DNA of 64,000 nucleotides, from assembly GCF_900141765.1 (NCBI RefSeq), contig NZ_FSRK01000001.1:2520581-2584580 (forward strand), in the 5' to 3' direction. Position 1 is the first letter of the stretch, and every line of letters starts with the position of its first letter. The notes under the pieces are model-generated. The model saw only the letters and a program-made list of their open reading frames with translations. It was not told the origin of the DNA and did not search any database. Made by a program: the position numbers and the translations under genes. Shown here piece after piece: positions 44,386 to 55,200 of the stretch. The DNA comes from Epilithonimonas zeae (GTDB lineage: Bacteria; Bacteroidota; Bacteroidia; Flavobacteriales; Weeksellaceae).

Positions 44386-47300
44386 TTACTTAATTATTTT
44401 TTTCGTTCTGATATTTCCAGAATTTTCAGCCTTTATGATATATACTCCTGAAATAAGTACAGAACTGTCAAATTTAACTTCTTTGTCCGAAGAATATCTT
44501 GATTGTACCAGTTTTCCAGTTACATCATACAGCTCAACCTTACCCAAATTATTGGATGATTTTACAACAAAATTATTTCCGTCTCTATATACCAGGAAGT
44601 CAGATTTTCCAATACCTTCAGTTCCCAAAACCTCCTTATTTTTATACACGATTTCAAATCTGTTATCATCTATTCCTTGATTTGCATTGAATGAATAATC
44701 CTGAATCGTAAGATCTGTATAAGTTTCTGTTAGCTTATCTCTCAAATAGATTTTTTGATTCTCAGCAAAAACGCCCTCTCTATTACCCAAACTTATTTTA
44801 TAAAGTCCACTCATTGCATGTTTAGTTCCCAATACAATAACATCTTCGTTATTCAATGGATTATTTCTAGCTTGGATTTGTAGTTTTTGGGCATTAACCT
44901 TTGAGTAGAATGAATCATCACCTACTGCTAACAATTCAGCATCATAATCAGGATCATAGTTGTTTGTTGCACCATCCATATGAGCTATCAAAATTGTATT
45001 CGCAATATTATAAGGAGAAACTATCTTAACCCAGTAACGATTGATTCCTTCATCAGCATTTTTATTATTGTTATAGAAATGTCCCGTATTATTGTTGGTT
45101 CTGATTGAATTATCAAATTTAACAATTCCAAGATTAGGTGTAGTTCCTGTTGGAGGCGTCCCTTTCATCTGCACAATGAAACCTTGTGCTACTTTTATGA
45201 ATTCATTAGGCATTGGATTTCCTTCAGCAGAATCTACACTGGTAGGAGATGTCCCACCAGCAAGCGTAATAGTAGCATAATTGTTACCAGCATAAGATGA
45301 ACCTGCCTGCGTGCCACTTGCAGAGAAGTTGGTCCAGAACCATGCTTTTCCATAGATTACATCACTATTTTTATTGCCATTTCCTTGATCTAAATTATAA
45401 AAATTGATAAAATTAATATTAGAAGGATAAGGATTACCAATCAAATTATAACCATGCTCATAAATCACACCTCCAGTACCTGTTGTATTCTTAGATTTTT
45501 GGATTTGGATGGAATAATCACCATTATGAAGATTTCCACTAAAAGTTAAAGAATCCATTGCAAGTACAGTTCCATAGGTTGATTTACCTCTAATTGCATA
45601 ACCTTTTGCAGGAACAAATGTTGCATTGGTTGTAGCCTTGAAATTATCTGTTACCTCATTGTATTCATAAGTTCTATTATTTGGAGTTCCTGCAGAGAAA
45701 CCACCACTACTGTTTGCAGCATTCACGTTAGTTGTATTGAGCAATACCTGGTCTTGTAAAGGAGAACTCCAATAAGTATAATCAAGAGTTTTCATTTTTA
45801 CATTTCTTTTCGCAATAGCTTTATTGTTACTGTTTCCGTTAGCAATTTTAGTCTGAGTAAGACTTGCATCACTTTCAATAATTATTTTATTATCTGGTGT
45901 TATGATATCACCACTTACTGTAATTCCGTGACCAGTTTTAATTTTCAGTAAACCTGTATTTTCTATTGTCAAATTATGGACTGCGAACTCATCTGCATTA
46001 GCTTTCACATAATAAGGTGTTCTGATAATTGCATCTAAAGTTGTATCTGGCCCTGTTGTATTGGTCCAAGCATTATTGTTCCAGATAATGGTATTATTTG
46101 TAGTTACTTCTATTTCGTTGGAATCTGCTGATTTACAAGTTCCGTTTATACCTCTTATTTTATAATAATAAGTTTGTCCTTGTGTAAGTCCATTAATTAA
46201 TTTACTAGTTGCGGGAGCGGAGACTGTAAATGTTGAGCCAGCAATTGGAATATTTCCGATGCCAGATGTCACTACTTTAATATCATCAATAAAGAATCTT
46301 GAAGTAGTAGCAGCTCCTCCTCCTGTAAAACTAATTTTTACATTTCCTGTTACATTCGTAACCTGAACAGTGTATGTATTAAAGCTGCCTTTTACCAAAG
46401 TAACAGTTGCTAAATCAAGTGTTGCATTAGTAGCTGATAATTTTAATGACGTACTTTCAGAAGTACCATTCCAAGCACCTGCACGGAAAGTCAATGTTCC
46501 TGAACCATTAATAACTAAGTCAGGTGTTGTAAGAACTCCTAAAGTACTCCCCGAGCCCACTTTTAAACTCTTATCTGCTCCATTTGCAGCTGTAAGAGCC
46601 CATCCTGCGGCTGTGTAAGCGGCCGGAACTGTTGCAGAAGCAATACTTCCACTCCATTGCCCATCATTACCTCCTGTATTACCACTTGCTCCGGTAACAT
46701 CATCAAAAGTAGCATTCAAAACTGTATTGGAAACAATTCCTTTTGTATAAACATCCAACTCATAATCTGTTACACCACTCACCGTCGTCCAGTTTGCAAC
46801 AAAAGAATTAGTTGTAATATCTGTAGCTGTATTCGCAGTAGGCGCCTGGATTACCCCTCTTCCTGTAACAGCAATATTGGCTGTAGTTGCTCCACCTCCG
46901 GAAACTGAAATGTTTCCATTATAATCTGTACAAGCCGATGTCGGATTAAATCTTACATGTACAGTTGTCTCTGCCAATGTTTTACTTGTATATGGAAGAG
47001 TAAGTGAAGTTGAATACGCAACACCGTCTAAAGAGTATTCATAACCCGATAAAGAAGCTATTGATATATTATCATTTGCCGGATTTAAGAAATTACCTTT
47101 AACCGTAAATGTTTTATCAGACGTTGTATTGTAAGTCACATCTCCGTAAGTTAAAGCTATAGGATTGACGATAACAGTTGGAACTGTTGATACAGATGTT
47201 GTAAAGAATCCATCGCCGGTAGCACTTCCATAATTAAAAACCCTGTAATAATAAGTAGTATTAGCATTTAAAGATAACGTTACAACTTCATCACCAAGTC

Positions 47301-50300
47301 CATCAGAACATCCGATATTTACAGATGCTACACAAGTTCCAGATCTTAAATCTAATACAGGGTCAGACATTGCACCTGTACCCGTTGATTTGAAAACAGT
47401 TATTTTATAGTTCCCCTCATTTGACGTAGTAAATTTATACCACACATCTCTACTATTACTACTAGATGAACACGGAGAAGCACTAAAACCAGAGCTTGAA
47501 GTGGCACCTTTATTTGAACCGGAAACCGCTACTGCATCTACAGTTATATTAATTGCGCCAGAACATTCGTCATTTGCTATTGAAATTGCATTATCATTAC
47601 CGATTACAATTCCGTTCGCTGCGGTATTGGATAGACTAACAGCTGTAGCAGTGGTGTTGTTTGCAACCAGATTTACATTGTAAAAAGTATAAGGTGCTCC
47701 ACCAACAGTCGTTGCTAAACTTCCAGTTGCTGGGATTGTCATACTATTGGTTTCTGCTGCAACACCTTGCCATTCCGTGTAGATATTAGCAGTAACATTA
47801 TTTGTTGTTGCAATTAACCACTTTGTGCTTAATACTCTGGTTGCATCAGAAACAGTAGGAGTAATTGATGTACTGACATTGACAGACAAATCTGTTGTTC
47901 CTGATAAATTTTTAATAGTAATCGGTGCATATCTACCAGCGGCAGCAACACCCATTGGAAATACCCAATCTTTGGTTCCATCTACATTCTGACGTATTAA
48001 TCGACCTGTTCCTATGGCTTGGATATAAGAATTAGCATTTGAGTTTATTATAGAGCTATTGTTTGGAAGTGTTAAATTATTAGTTCCGAGAACAATACTC
48101 TTATTGGTTAAAGTTAAATCTTTATTAACGATAATACTTGCAGCCAAAACAACACTTCCTGTGCTTGTTTTGTTGACAGTAAGATAATCAAAGGTTGTTG
48201 CGCTATTGATAGTTTGATCATTACCATCACTTCCACTAAATGTAACAGCTCTGTTGTTCGGTATAAAAGTACCGGAACTCGTCCAGCTACCCCCTAACGA
48301 TAAATCTCCACCTGCAAAATCTCCTAAAGATAAGCTTCCACTATTAACAATATTTCTGCCAACAGTAAGCGATCCACTTTTGTTTCCGCCATTACCATAA
48401 TCCATATAAAGTGAGGAACCGCTGTCGATTGTTAAGTCTCTGGCAATTCCTAAAGCTGTAGAAAAAGCACCGGATCCTGTGTTTGGATAATTCAAAGTTG
48501 TGTTGGCTGTAACCTGTACATCATATGGATAACCTGCACCGGAAGTCGCATTCCATTCTGCTTTTCTCGCATATATTCCTGCAGTTTTATAAACTAATTT
48601 GGAACCTGTTGCATAGATCGGACCATTTGGAGTAACCGAAGATCCATTCCCAACGATATTAAGAACACCATTTACTGTAGAAATATTAGTACTGGAAGAC
48701 TTTCCGAAATCTACTATTGCATTATTATTAATATTAATTGTTGCATTTGCTGCAAAAGTCAGACTACCTGTTCCTGAGTTATTAGAAACTTTTTTATTCG
48801 CATTGAAATTAATAACAGCACCCGAAGAAGCCACAATTGTTTTTGCTGCGTCTACATAGATATCACCACCATCATTGTTAAATGTCAAAGTATTAGCATT
48901 CAGATTTAGACTGCCGGTTCCTGAACCTGTAATAGCAAGCGCATTAAGACTAGTGCCATTAAGATTTAAACTTGTAAGATTTCCTGCCGCATTGCTCAAA
49001 GAGACATTGGTAGCATTGGTTTTCTGGATTTCTAATCTGTCAAAATCCAAAGTTCCTCCTCCTGTTTTTGTAATAGTTTGCGCTGCTGATCCGTTAAATA
49101 TCACTCTTCTTCCTTTTGGAGAAAAAGTTGCTGCTGTTGCTTGTGTCCAGTTTCCACCAACAGTGATATTCCCGCCTTCAGCATTTCCTAATGACAAACT
49201 TCCGTTTAATAATAAATCTTTAGTGACAATCAGTGCCGAATTTCCGTTCGTACCATAATCCAGATAAATAGCAGAACCACTGTCTACTGTGACAATGCCT
49301 CCTGCCATCGCCGCAACTGTACCAGAACCTGTTGCAGTATTTCCATTCGGAAAATTAATGGCTGTATTATTGCTGACCTGTACGTCTTGAGGAAGACCCG
49401 CTGTTGTTCCGACTGTTCCTGTGCTAGCCGTCCATTCATTACTTCTACCCGGAGAACCGCCAGAATTATAAATTAATTTGGATGATGTTCCATAAACAGG
49501 ACTACTATTGGCATTAAGCCAGCTGTAGCCAGAATTCAATCTTAATGTACCATTAGTACCGACAGTAATATTTCCAAGATTTCTAAATCCTGCTGCTACT
49601 TGTAAGATACCAGTCACTGTTCTTGCAACTCCCAAGTTAATGGGACTATTGGAATTGATTGTAACATTGACCGGACCGGATGTTGCCGGCCAATATCTAT
49701 GAGTTGCATCTATTGATCCGTATTCGGAGCCATTATTATGAGCGAAAATCAAATTACCTGATGATCCATAAACAAAATCGTTAGAACCCCCGCCCCAGCC
49801 ATTAGCATTGATCTGGAAAGTTCCATTAATGGTTGTGGTTCCGTTATTAAGATAAGAATCATTGGTCGCTAACACACCGGAAACTGTAGTTGTAGTTCCG
49901 GAATTCCTTGTTTGTGCAGTTGTAGCAGTGATAGTATGCGCTGATAATATCACCACATTATCATCCGCACCCGGAACAGCGTTAAGATCCCAGTTAGCAG
50001 CGGTTTCCCAATTCCCCGAATTCGCAGATGTGAAAGTCGCCTTACTAATTGTTCCTGCTAAACTCACCGTTTTATCCGGCGTTACCGCAGGAGATGCACT
50101 CACTGTTATTGAACCATTGGCAGCACCTGTTGTAGAATTCTTCTTAAGCACAACATAAATAGTTGTACTTCCAACAGTTCCCGAAGTCGGTGTTAAAACA
50201 ATAGGTGTAGAAGAATATCCTGAACCTGATGTTGTAGAAATCTGATAACCTGTTGATGGTGTTATGGTAATATTATTACTTCCTAAAGTAACACCAGAAA

Positions 50301-52068
50301 CTGTAAAACTTTGTTGTGCAGAGTCAGAAGCTGTTGTTGCAGTGAAGCCTGTTAATGAGGTTGGAGTTACAGTTGTAGAGGCTTGTGGTAAAGTTACTGC
50401 AAGATTATCAATTGCAGCAGGAGCTTGCGCACCACCACTACCATCATTTTGCCATTCAAAAACTAAACGCATTGTAGTACCAGCAAAAGAGCTAACATCA
50501 ATAGAGTTATTAGTATAATTTCCCCAGGTATTTACTAAATTAAAATCTCCAACTTTTATTCTACTTGGAACTGTAGTGATAACAGAGCCAGCCGTGGGAT
50601 TGAATGAAGCAGGAACAATCCAGACTGAAAAATAATCGTATTTTGTGCTACCAAAAGTCTCTCCATTTGCTCTCCAGTCAAAACTTATATTTGCATTTGT
50701 TGATCCTGCGGGAATTGTAATATCTCTGTAAACCTGTACAACTGATGTTGTATTAGCATAATTATGAGTAGTCCCAGACGCATTGTTGGAAATATACAAG
50801 GATTGTGAACCTCCATTATTTACAGCAGATCCCACAAACCATTTATTAGTTTGAGAACCATTAACAAATGTCCAATTGTTTCCATTAGTTCCTTCAAAAT
50901 TTTCGCTGTAAGGAAAAGAAGCAGCTAACTGTGATGTTGTAAAATTCCCTCCGGAAACCCAACTACTTTTATCTGAAGTACTACAATTAGATCTTACCCA
51001 CCAATAATAAGTTGTATTTGCTGAAACACTAACGTTTACAGATGTTCCTGAAGCAACATTTCCCGTTGGCGTTGTAGAAGCATCTGGAGCAGTATTGGTT
51101 GTTGATAAATAATATTGATAACCGCTTGCAGGTACTGAGGTAGGTGCAGTCCAACTAAGAGTTGCAGAACTGGAAGTAACGCCAGTTGTTGATGGAGAAG
51201 TTGGGGCGGCACAAGTTGCCGCAGATACTACAGTTACTTTGTAATTATCGAAAGTCGAAAATTGTGTTGCACCTGTACTACCTTGCCAATATGCTCCAGA
51301 AAAAGACATTGCGGTACTTGTATATGTATTATCTACAGTAGAAGTTCCTATTTGTGTAAGAGTTCCTGCTGAAGGATCTGCAAATGAAGTAGTTCCATCA
51401 TCTCTTGTATATAAATTCCATGTATTATCGTTTGGGTTATAGGTAACTTTTACACTGATGTAATCTGTAAGATTTGTTGGTGTGTTTCCGTAACCTATAA
51501 TAGTAGTTCTTGTCCCCTGTAAACCTGTCGAATATTTTATTAGCGCAATATTATTATTAGAACCTCCTCCCATTACAACTGCATATCCCGTTCCTGCTGT
51601 TCCTGCCGTTGCTGAAGTACCCGCCAGAATATATGCTAAACCATATGAAGTGGTTGCTGAAAAGCCAGCTAAAGCACTTGTTCTATTAGTTCTAAAATTA
51701 AATGTCCAAGTTACCAAACCTGAATTAGAATTTAAGGTTGAGCTAAAAGGAGTCGAGAAACTACTTAAAGCCACATTTGCAAATCCCCATCCAGCAACAT
51801 TGGTGGTTGCTGATGCGTCATTTGTGACATCTAACTGTCCCGCAGAACTTCTTCTGGCACCCCAGTCTGCGCCAGATCTATTCACTGTCCATGGACTTGT
51901 CCCTATAACACCCGAAGTTGTATAGGTATCAGACTGAACCGATCCAAAATCATCACTAAAAACAGTTGTCTGCCCCCAAGCATTACTGCAAAGGAATAAT
52001 ATTAATAGTAATAAAAATTGATGGTAAAAAGTTTTTGTGTTTTGTGGATTAAATAAATTTTTCTTCAT
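44386..52068 (-). CDS. Giant T9SS type A cargo protein (2560 aa)
   Basis: It starts with a signal peptide (FLLLLILFLCSNAWGQ). An anchor-like/lectin-like beta region follows, then a fibronectin type III module at about 283-378 (PTSPSTTGVTSSSATLSW), then a MAM- or adhesin-like domain (FPYSENFEGTNGNNW). A very long beta-helix-like Gly/Asn/Thr-rich region comes at about 680-1480. It contains an internal duplication (about 865-1020 and 1150-1300). Next are an adhesin-like domain (residue ~1500), another FN3, and the C-terminal module shared with the next two genes (YTYWSSPLQDQ, YNLIGNPYPSN). The end is a type A sorting domain (KVELYDVTGKLVQS, SGVYIIKAENSGN). It is likely a surface adhesin or matrix protein. 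There is no enzyme motif. Confidence 0.9.
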   Translation of the reverse strand: MKKNLFNPQNTKTFYHQFLLLLILFLCSNAWGQTTVFSDDFGSVQSDTYTTSGVIGTSPWTVNRSGADWGARRSSAGQLDVTNDASATTNVAGWGFANVALSSFSTPFSSTLNSNSGLVTWTFNFRTNRTSALAGFSATTSYGLAYILAGTSATAGTAGTGYAVVMGGGSNNNIALIKYSTGLQGTRTTIIGYGNTPTNLTDYISVKVTYNPNDNTWNLYTRDDGTTSFADPSAGTLTQIGTSTVDNTYTSTAMSFSGAYWQGSTGATQFSTFDNYKVTVVSAATCAAPTSPSTTGVTSSSATLSWTAPTSVPASGYQYYLSTTNTAPDASTTPTGNVASGTSVNVSVSANTTYYWWVRSNCSTSDKSSWVSGGNFTTSQLAASFPYSENFEGTNGNNWTFVNGSQTNKWFVGSAVNNGGSQSLYISNNASGTTHNYANTTSVVQVYRDITIPAGSTNANISFDWRANGETFGSTKYDYFSVWIVPASFNPTAGSVITTVPSRIKVGDFNLVNTWGNYTNNSIDVSSFAGTTMRLVFEWQNDGSGGAQAPAAIDNLAVTLPQASTTVTPTSLTGFTATTASDSAQQSFTVSGVTLGSNNITITPSTGYQISTTSGSGYSSTPIVLTPTSGTVGSTTIYVVLKKNSTTGAANGSITVSASPAVTPDKTVSLAGTISKATFTSANSGNWETAANWDLNAVPGADDNVVILSAHTITATTAQTRNSGTTTTVSGVLATNDSYLNNGTTTINGTFQINANGWGGGSNDFVYGSSGNLIFAHNNGSEYGSIDATHRYWPATSGPVNVTINSNSPINLGVARTVTGILQVAAGFRNLGNITVGTNGTLRLNSGYSWLNANSSPVYGTSSKLIYNSGGSPGRSNEWTASTGTVGTTAGLPQDVQVSNNTAINFPNGNTATGSGTVAAMAGGIVTVDSGSAIYLDYGTNGNSALIVTKDLLLNGSLSLGNAEGGNITVGGNWTQATAATFSPKGRRVIFNGSAAQTITKTGGGTLDFDRLEIQKTNATNVSLSNAAGNLTSLNLNGTSLNALAITGSGTGSLNLNANTLTFNNDGGDIYVDAAKTIVASSGAVINFNANKKVSNNSGTGSLTFAANATININNNAIVDFGKSSSTNISTVNGVLNIVGNGSSVTPNGPIYATGSKLVYKTAGIYARKAEWNATSGAGYPYDVQVTANTTLNYPNTGSGAFSTALGIARDLTIDSGSSLYMDYGNGGNKSGSLTVGRNIVNSGSLSLGDFAGGDLSLGGSWTSSGTFIPNNRAVTFSGSDGNDQTINSATTFDYLTVNKTSTGSVVLAASIIVNKDLTLTNKSIVLGTNNLTLPNNSSIINSNANSYIQAIGTGRLIRQNVDGTKDWVFPMGVAAAGRYAPITIKNLSGTTDLSVNVSTSITPTVSDATRVLSTKWLIATTNNVTANIYTEWQGVAAETNSMTIPATGSLATTVGGAPYTFYNVNLVANNTTATAVSLSNTAANGIVIGNDNAISIANDECSGAINITVDAVAVSGSNKGATSSSGFSASPCSSSSNSRDVWYKFTTSNEGNYKITVFKSTGTGAMSDPVLDLRSGTCVASVNIGCSDGLGDEVVTLSLNANTTYYYRVFNYGSATGDGFFTTSVSTVPTVIVNPIALTYGDVTYNTTSDKTFTVKGNFLNPANDNISIASLSGYEYSLDGVAYSTSLTLPYTSKTLAETTVHVRFNPTSACTDYNGNISVSGGGATTANIAVTGRGVIQAPTANTATDITTNSFVANWTTVSGVTDYELDVYTKGIVSNTVLNATFDDVTGASGNTGGNDGQWSGSIASATVPAAYTAAGWALTAANGADKSLKVGSGSTLGVLTTPDLVINGSGTLTFRAGAWNGTSESTSLKLSATNATLDLATVTLVKGSFNTYTVQVTNVTGNVKISFTGGGAATTSRFFIDDIKVVTSGIGNIPIAGSTFTVSAPATSKLINGLTQGQTYYYKIRGINGTCKSADSNEIEVTTNNTIIWNNNAWTNTTGPDTTLDAIIRTPYYVKANADEFAVHNLTIENTGLLKIKTGHGITVSGDIITPDNKIIIESDASLTQTKIANGNSNNKAIAKRNVKMKTLDYTYWSSPLQDQVLLNTTNVNAANSSGGFSAGTPNNRTYEYNEVTDNFKATTNATFVPAKGYAIRGKSTYGTVLAMDSLTFSGNLHNGDYSIQIQKSKNTTGTGGVIYEHGYNLIGNPYPSNINFINFYNLDQGNGNKNSDVIYGKAWFWTNFSASGTQAGSSYAGNNYATITLAGGTSPTSVDSAEGNPMPNEFIKVAQGFIVQMKGTPPTGTTPNLGIVKFDNSIRTNNNTGHFYNNNKNADEGINRYWVKIVSPYNIANTILIAHMDGATNNYDPDYDAELLAVGDDSFYSKVNAQKLQIQARNNPLNNEDVIVLGTKHAMSGLYKISLGNREGVFAENQKIYLRDKLTETYTDLTIQDYSFNANQGIDDNRFEIVYKNKEVLGTEGIGKSDFLVYRDGNNFVVKSSNNLGKVELYDVTGKLVQSRYSSDKEVKFDSSVLISGVYIIKAENSGNIRTKKIIK

Positions 52069-52239
52069 CGATATATAAGGTTCTATTTTAAAAAAGTAGA
52101 AATGAGGGCGCTAAATTAATTAATTTTTATATACTCATATAAAAAAAGTTAATTTATTTTTAATTAATTATTAATCTTAGAAATTAGATACGAATATTTA
52201 AATAAGTGTTTGATTTTTTTGACAGATACAAAAACAAGA

Positions 52240-52261
52240 AAAGGCACTTAAAAGTGCCTTT
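52240..52261 (-). terminator. Terminator of the middle T9SS gene
   Basis: AAAGGCACTT-aa-AAGTGCCTTT with A-rich left flank, 19 nt past the stop at 52281. Confidence 0.8.
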
Positions 52262-52280
52262 AATATTGGAAAATAAAATT

Positions 52281-55200
52281 CTATTTGATGAATTTCTTAG
52301 ATTTTATATCTCCAGAGTTTTCGATTTTCATGATATAAACTCCGTTTAAAAAGTTACTAACATCAATCTTTGCCTCAGTATGATTTATATTAATTGATTT
52401 AATTAATTTTCCAGACGCATCAAAAATATCAATCTTACCTAATTTTTTGGATGATTTGATAACCTGACTATTGCCATCTTTATAAACGATAAAATCAGAT
52501 TTGGAGTAAGCTCCAGTATTCAAAACTGCATCTTCCTTATATACAATCTCAAACCTACTTGCATCCGTCCCTTTAACCGCTGTGAATGTATAATTTGTAT
52601 CAGTACTTAGATTGATATATTTATTTAACAATTTATCTTTTAAATAAACGGTTTGGTTACCATCAAAAATACCTTCTGGCGTCTGCAGACTGATGACATA
52701 ACTTCCGTCAGCTGAAAAAACATTTCCAAGAGTTACTACATCTTCATTAGAAAAATTATCCTCTTTACCTTGGATTGCTAATTTTTTAGCTCCTAAAACT
52801 GAATAGAAAGAATCCGATCCTACAACAAATAATTCACCATCAAAATCTGTTTCATAATTATTAGTTGCACCTGGGATATAACCAATCAAAATTGTGTTAA
52901 CCATATTTTTTGGAGATCTCATCGTCAACCAAAATCTATTTTTCGTTACACCTTTTTGATAGAAAGTTCCGTTATCTGTAATTCTGACTCCGTTGTTAAA
53001 ATCTAGTGCACCAGCAGTTTTCGCTTGTACGATAAAAGCTTGTCCCACTTTTATATTGCCATTGGGTGTAATACCACTTGGGTTTTCTGGGTCATAATCT
53101 GCCCAATCATAAGCCGGCGGAACACCTCCGGAACCATTGAACACAGCATAATTATTTCCAGTATATCCAGATCCCATTTGTGTAGCAGTATAATCTATAT
53201 TAGTCCAGAACCAAGCTGTATTATAAATTTTGGCGCTATTCAAACTGTAAAGCAAATCGAAACTGATATTAGAAGGATAAGGATTTCCAACCAGATTATA
53301 ACCTTTGTCTGCTCCGGCAGATTTTTGCAAACTTAAGAACTGAAGATTTCCATTATTTGGAACGCCCGTAAAGCTATAAGTTTTGCCATATCCATCAGGC
53401 AAAGAATTTTCTGCACGGATTGCGTAACCTTTTCCTGTTTGGAAAGTAGCATCGGAAGTGACCGTAAATTTATCCGTCGATTCGTTATACTGAAGATAAC
53501 CATTTGAAGGTGTATTTGGAGAGAAACCACTTGCTCCCTTGATCGTTTGTCCTGCAACTGGAGAGCTCCAATAAACATAATCAATGTGTCCGGTTACATT
53601 ATTCATATCAGAAACCTGTCTCTCAATCTTGATAGTTCCTTCATTAATTATATTATCAGTCTGAATCAAATTAGCATCGCTTTCTACCACAAAGCTATTA
53701 GCGGTAGAATTTAGATTCGTGATTTTATTTTTGACTTTAATAGGATAATTTGGTTTTACAAGCATTGTTCCTGCAGAACTCACTGTAAGCTCACAAACAT
53801 CCAAAGCACCATTAGTTTGAGTATTATAACTTCCTGCAATGATTACCTTGCTTCCCAAAACAGGCGTTCCATTTGACCAAACATTACTTGTCCAAGTATT
53901 AGACGCTGGTTTAATTTGTACTGCTTTTGTTGCTGCATAACAAGTCTGTGTATTTTCTCTTACCTGGCAGTAATATTGATAATTATCCAATCCGCTGACA
54001 TCAGAGATATTCAATGTTTGAGAAGTTGCACCGGAATAAACCCCACCATTAGAAACGGCCGTCCAGCTTCCTGTATTTCCCAATTCATACCATTGATAAG
54101 CCAATCCATTTCCTCCAGCAAAACCTTCTGTTGCAGTAAGTGTCAAAGACGCATTATTAACACCACAAGTCACAGAATATGAAGGTTGTGTATTAACAAC
54201 TGGCGGATTTTTAACCACTGGTGGTTGCGCTACGTCGCCTCCGGATAAACACTGTCCACTTGATAATGCTTGAGATGTCCATTCGTTAGCATCAAAAACA
54301 GTTTTCGGAGAAAGATAATCATTCTTTCTTCTTAGATAATAGCCGACTGTATTGGGTGCGTGAACATCATCTATAATAGTAGAACCTTTCATTAATCTAA
54401 AACCATCATTTGCATTAAATCCTGTAGAGCCAAAACTTCCGTTACCTGTAGGCGCGTATCCGCAGACAGAAGAACTCACTCCAATTACAGCAACAGCTCC
54501 AGACGCAACAGTTCCAGTTAAGTTAGCATAAGTTGTGTAAGTTCCGCCATAATCTCCGGCTCTTTGGATAGAATATGTACTCAAATTAACCGTAGCACCA
54601 GTTCTGTTATAAAGTGTGATAATACCACCTGAACCTCCATTTTCATCATAAAGTTCATAAATAATGATATCAGAAGCTGGCGTTGTAGAACCACCACTAC
54701 CTCCGGTACCTTCACAATCTGTAACTAAATTATCAATCACATCAAAAGCCTGAGTGAAAGAACATCCACTAGCCAATGTTACTACAAAATTAGCATCGGT
54801 AGCTCCAGTAGGAATCAGTGCTTCGATTTTTCCTGATGATATCAAATCAAAAGGTACGCTCACACCATTATAAGTTACAGAAGCGCCAGTCATATCATTA
54901 ACCGAAGTTGTAAATGTAACTTTAGTATTGGCTGGTCCGCTTGTTGGAAATGCTGTAATAGAAGGAGAAGTGGTACAAGTTCCCGTCCCCTGAATTTTAA
55001 ATACATAAGGATTTTCATCAGAATCATTATTCGCAATACTTACATTAGCTTCTCTCAGTCCGGCAACTGTTGGATGGAATTTAATTTTAAATGATGTTGT
55101 ACTTCCACTAATAACTGGAGAGACGGCTTGTTGTGTTACAATAAAATCGGAAGGATTGAGTCCTGTGATATTCACAACTGGTGTTCCTGTAAGATTAAGA

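Noticed and set aside
48875..49258. 127-residue plus-strand open frame opposite the 2560-aa gene
   Set aside because: It is antisense to a long, clearly coding repeat region and its composition mirrors the codons of that gene. The same holds for the other plus-strand frames between 44.4 and 62.9 kb.
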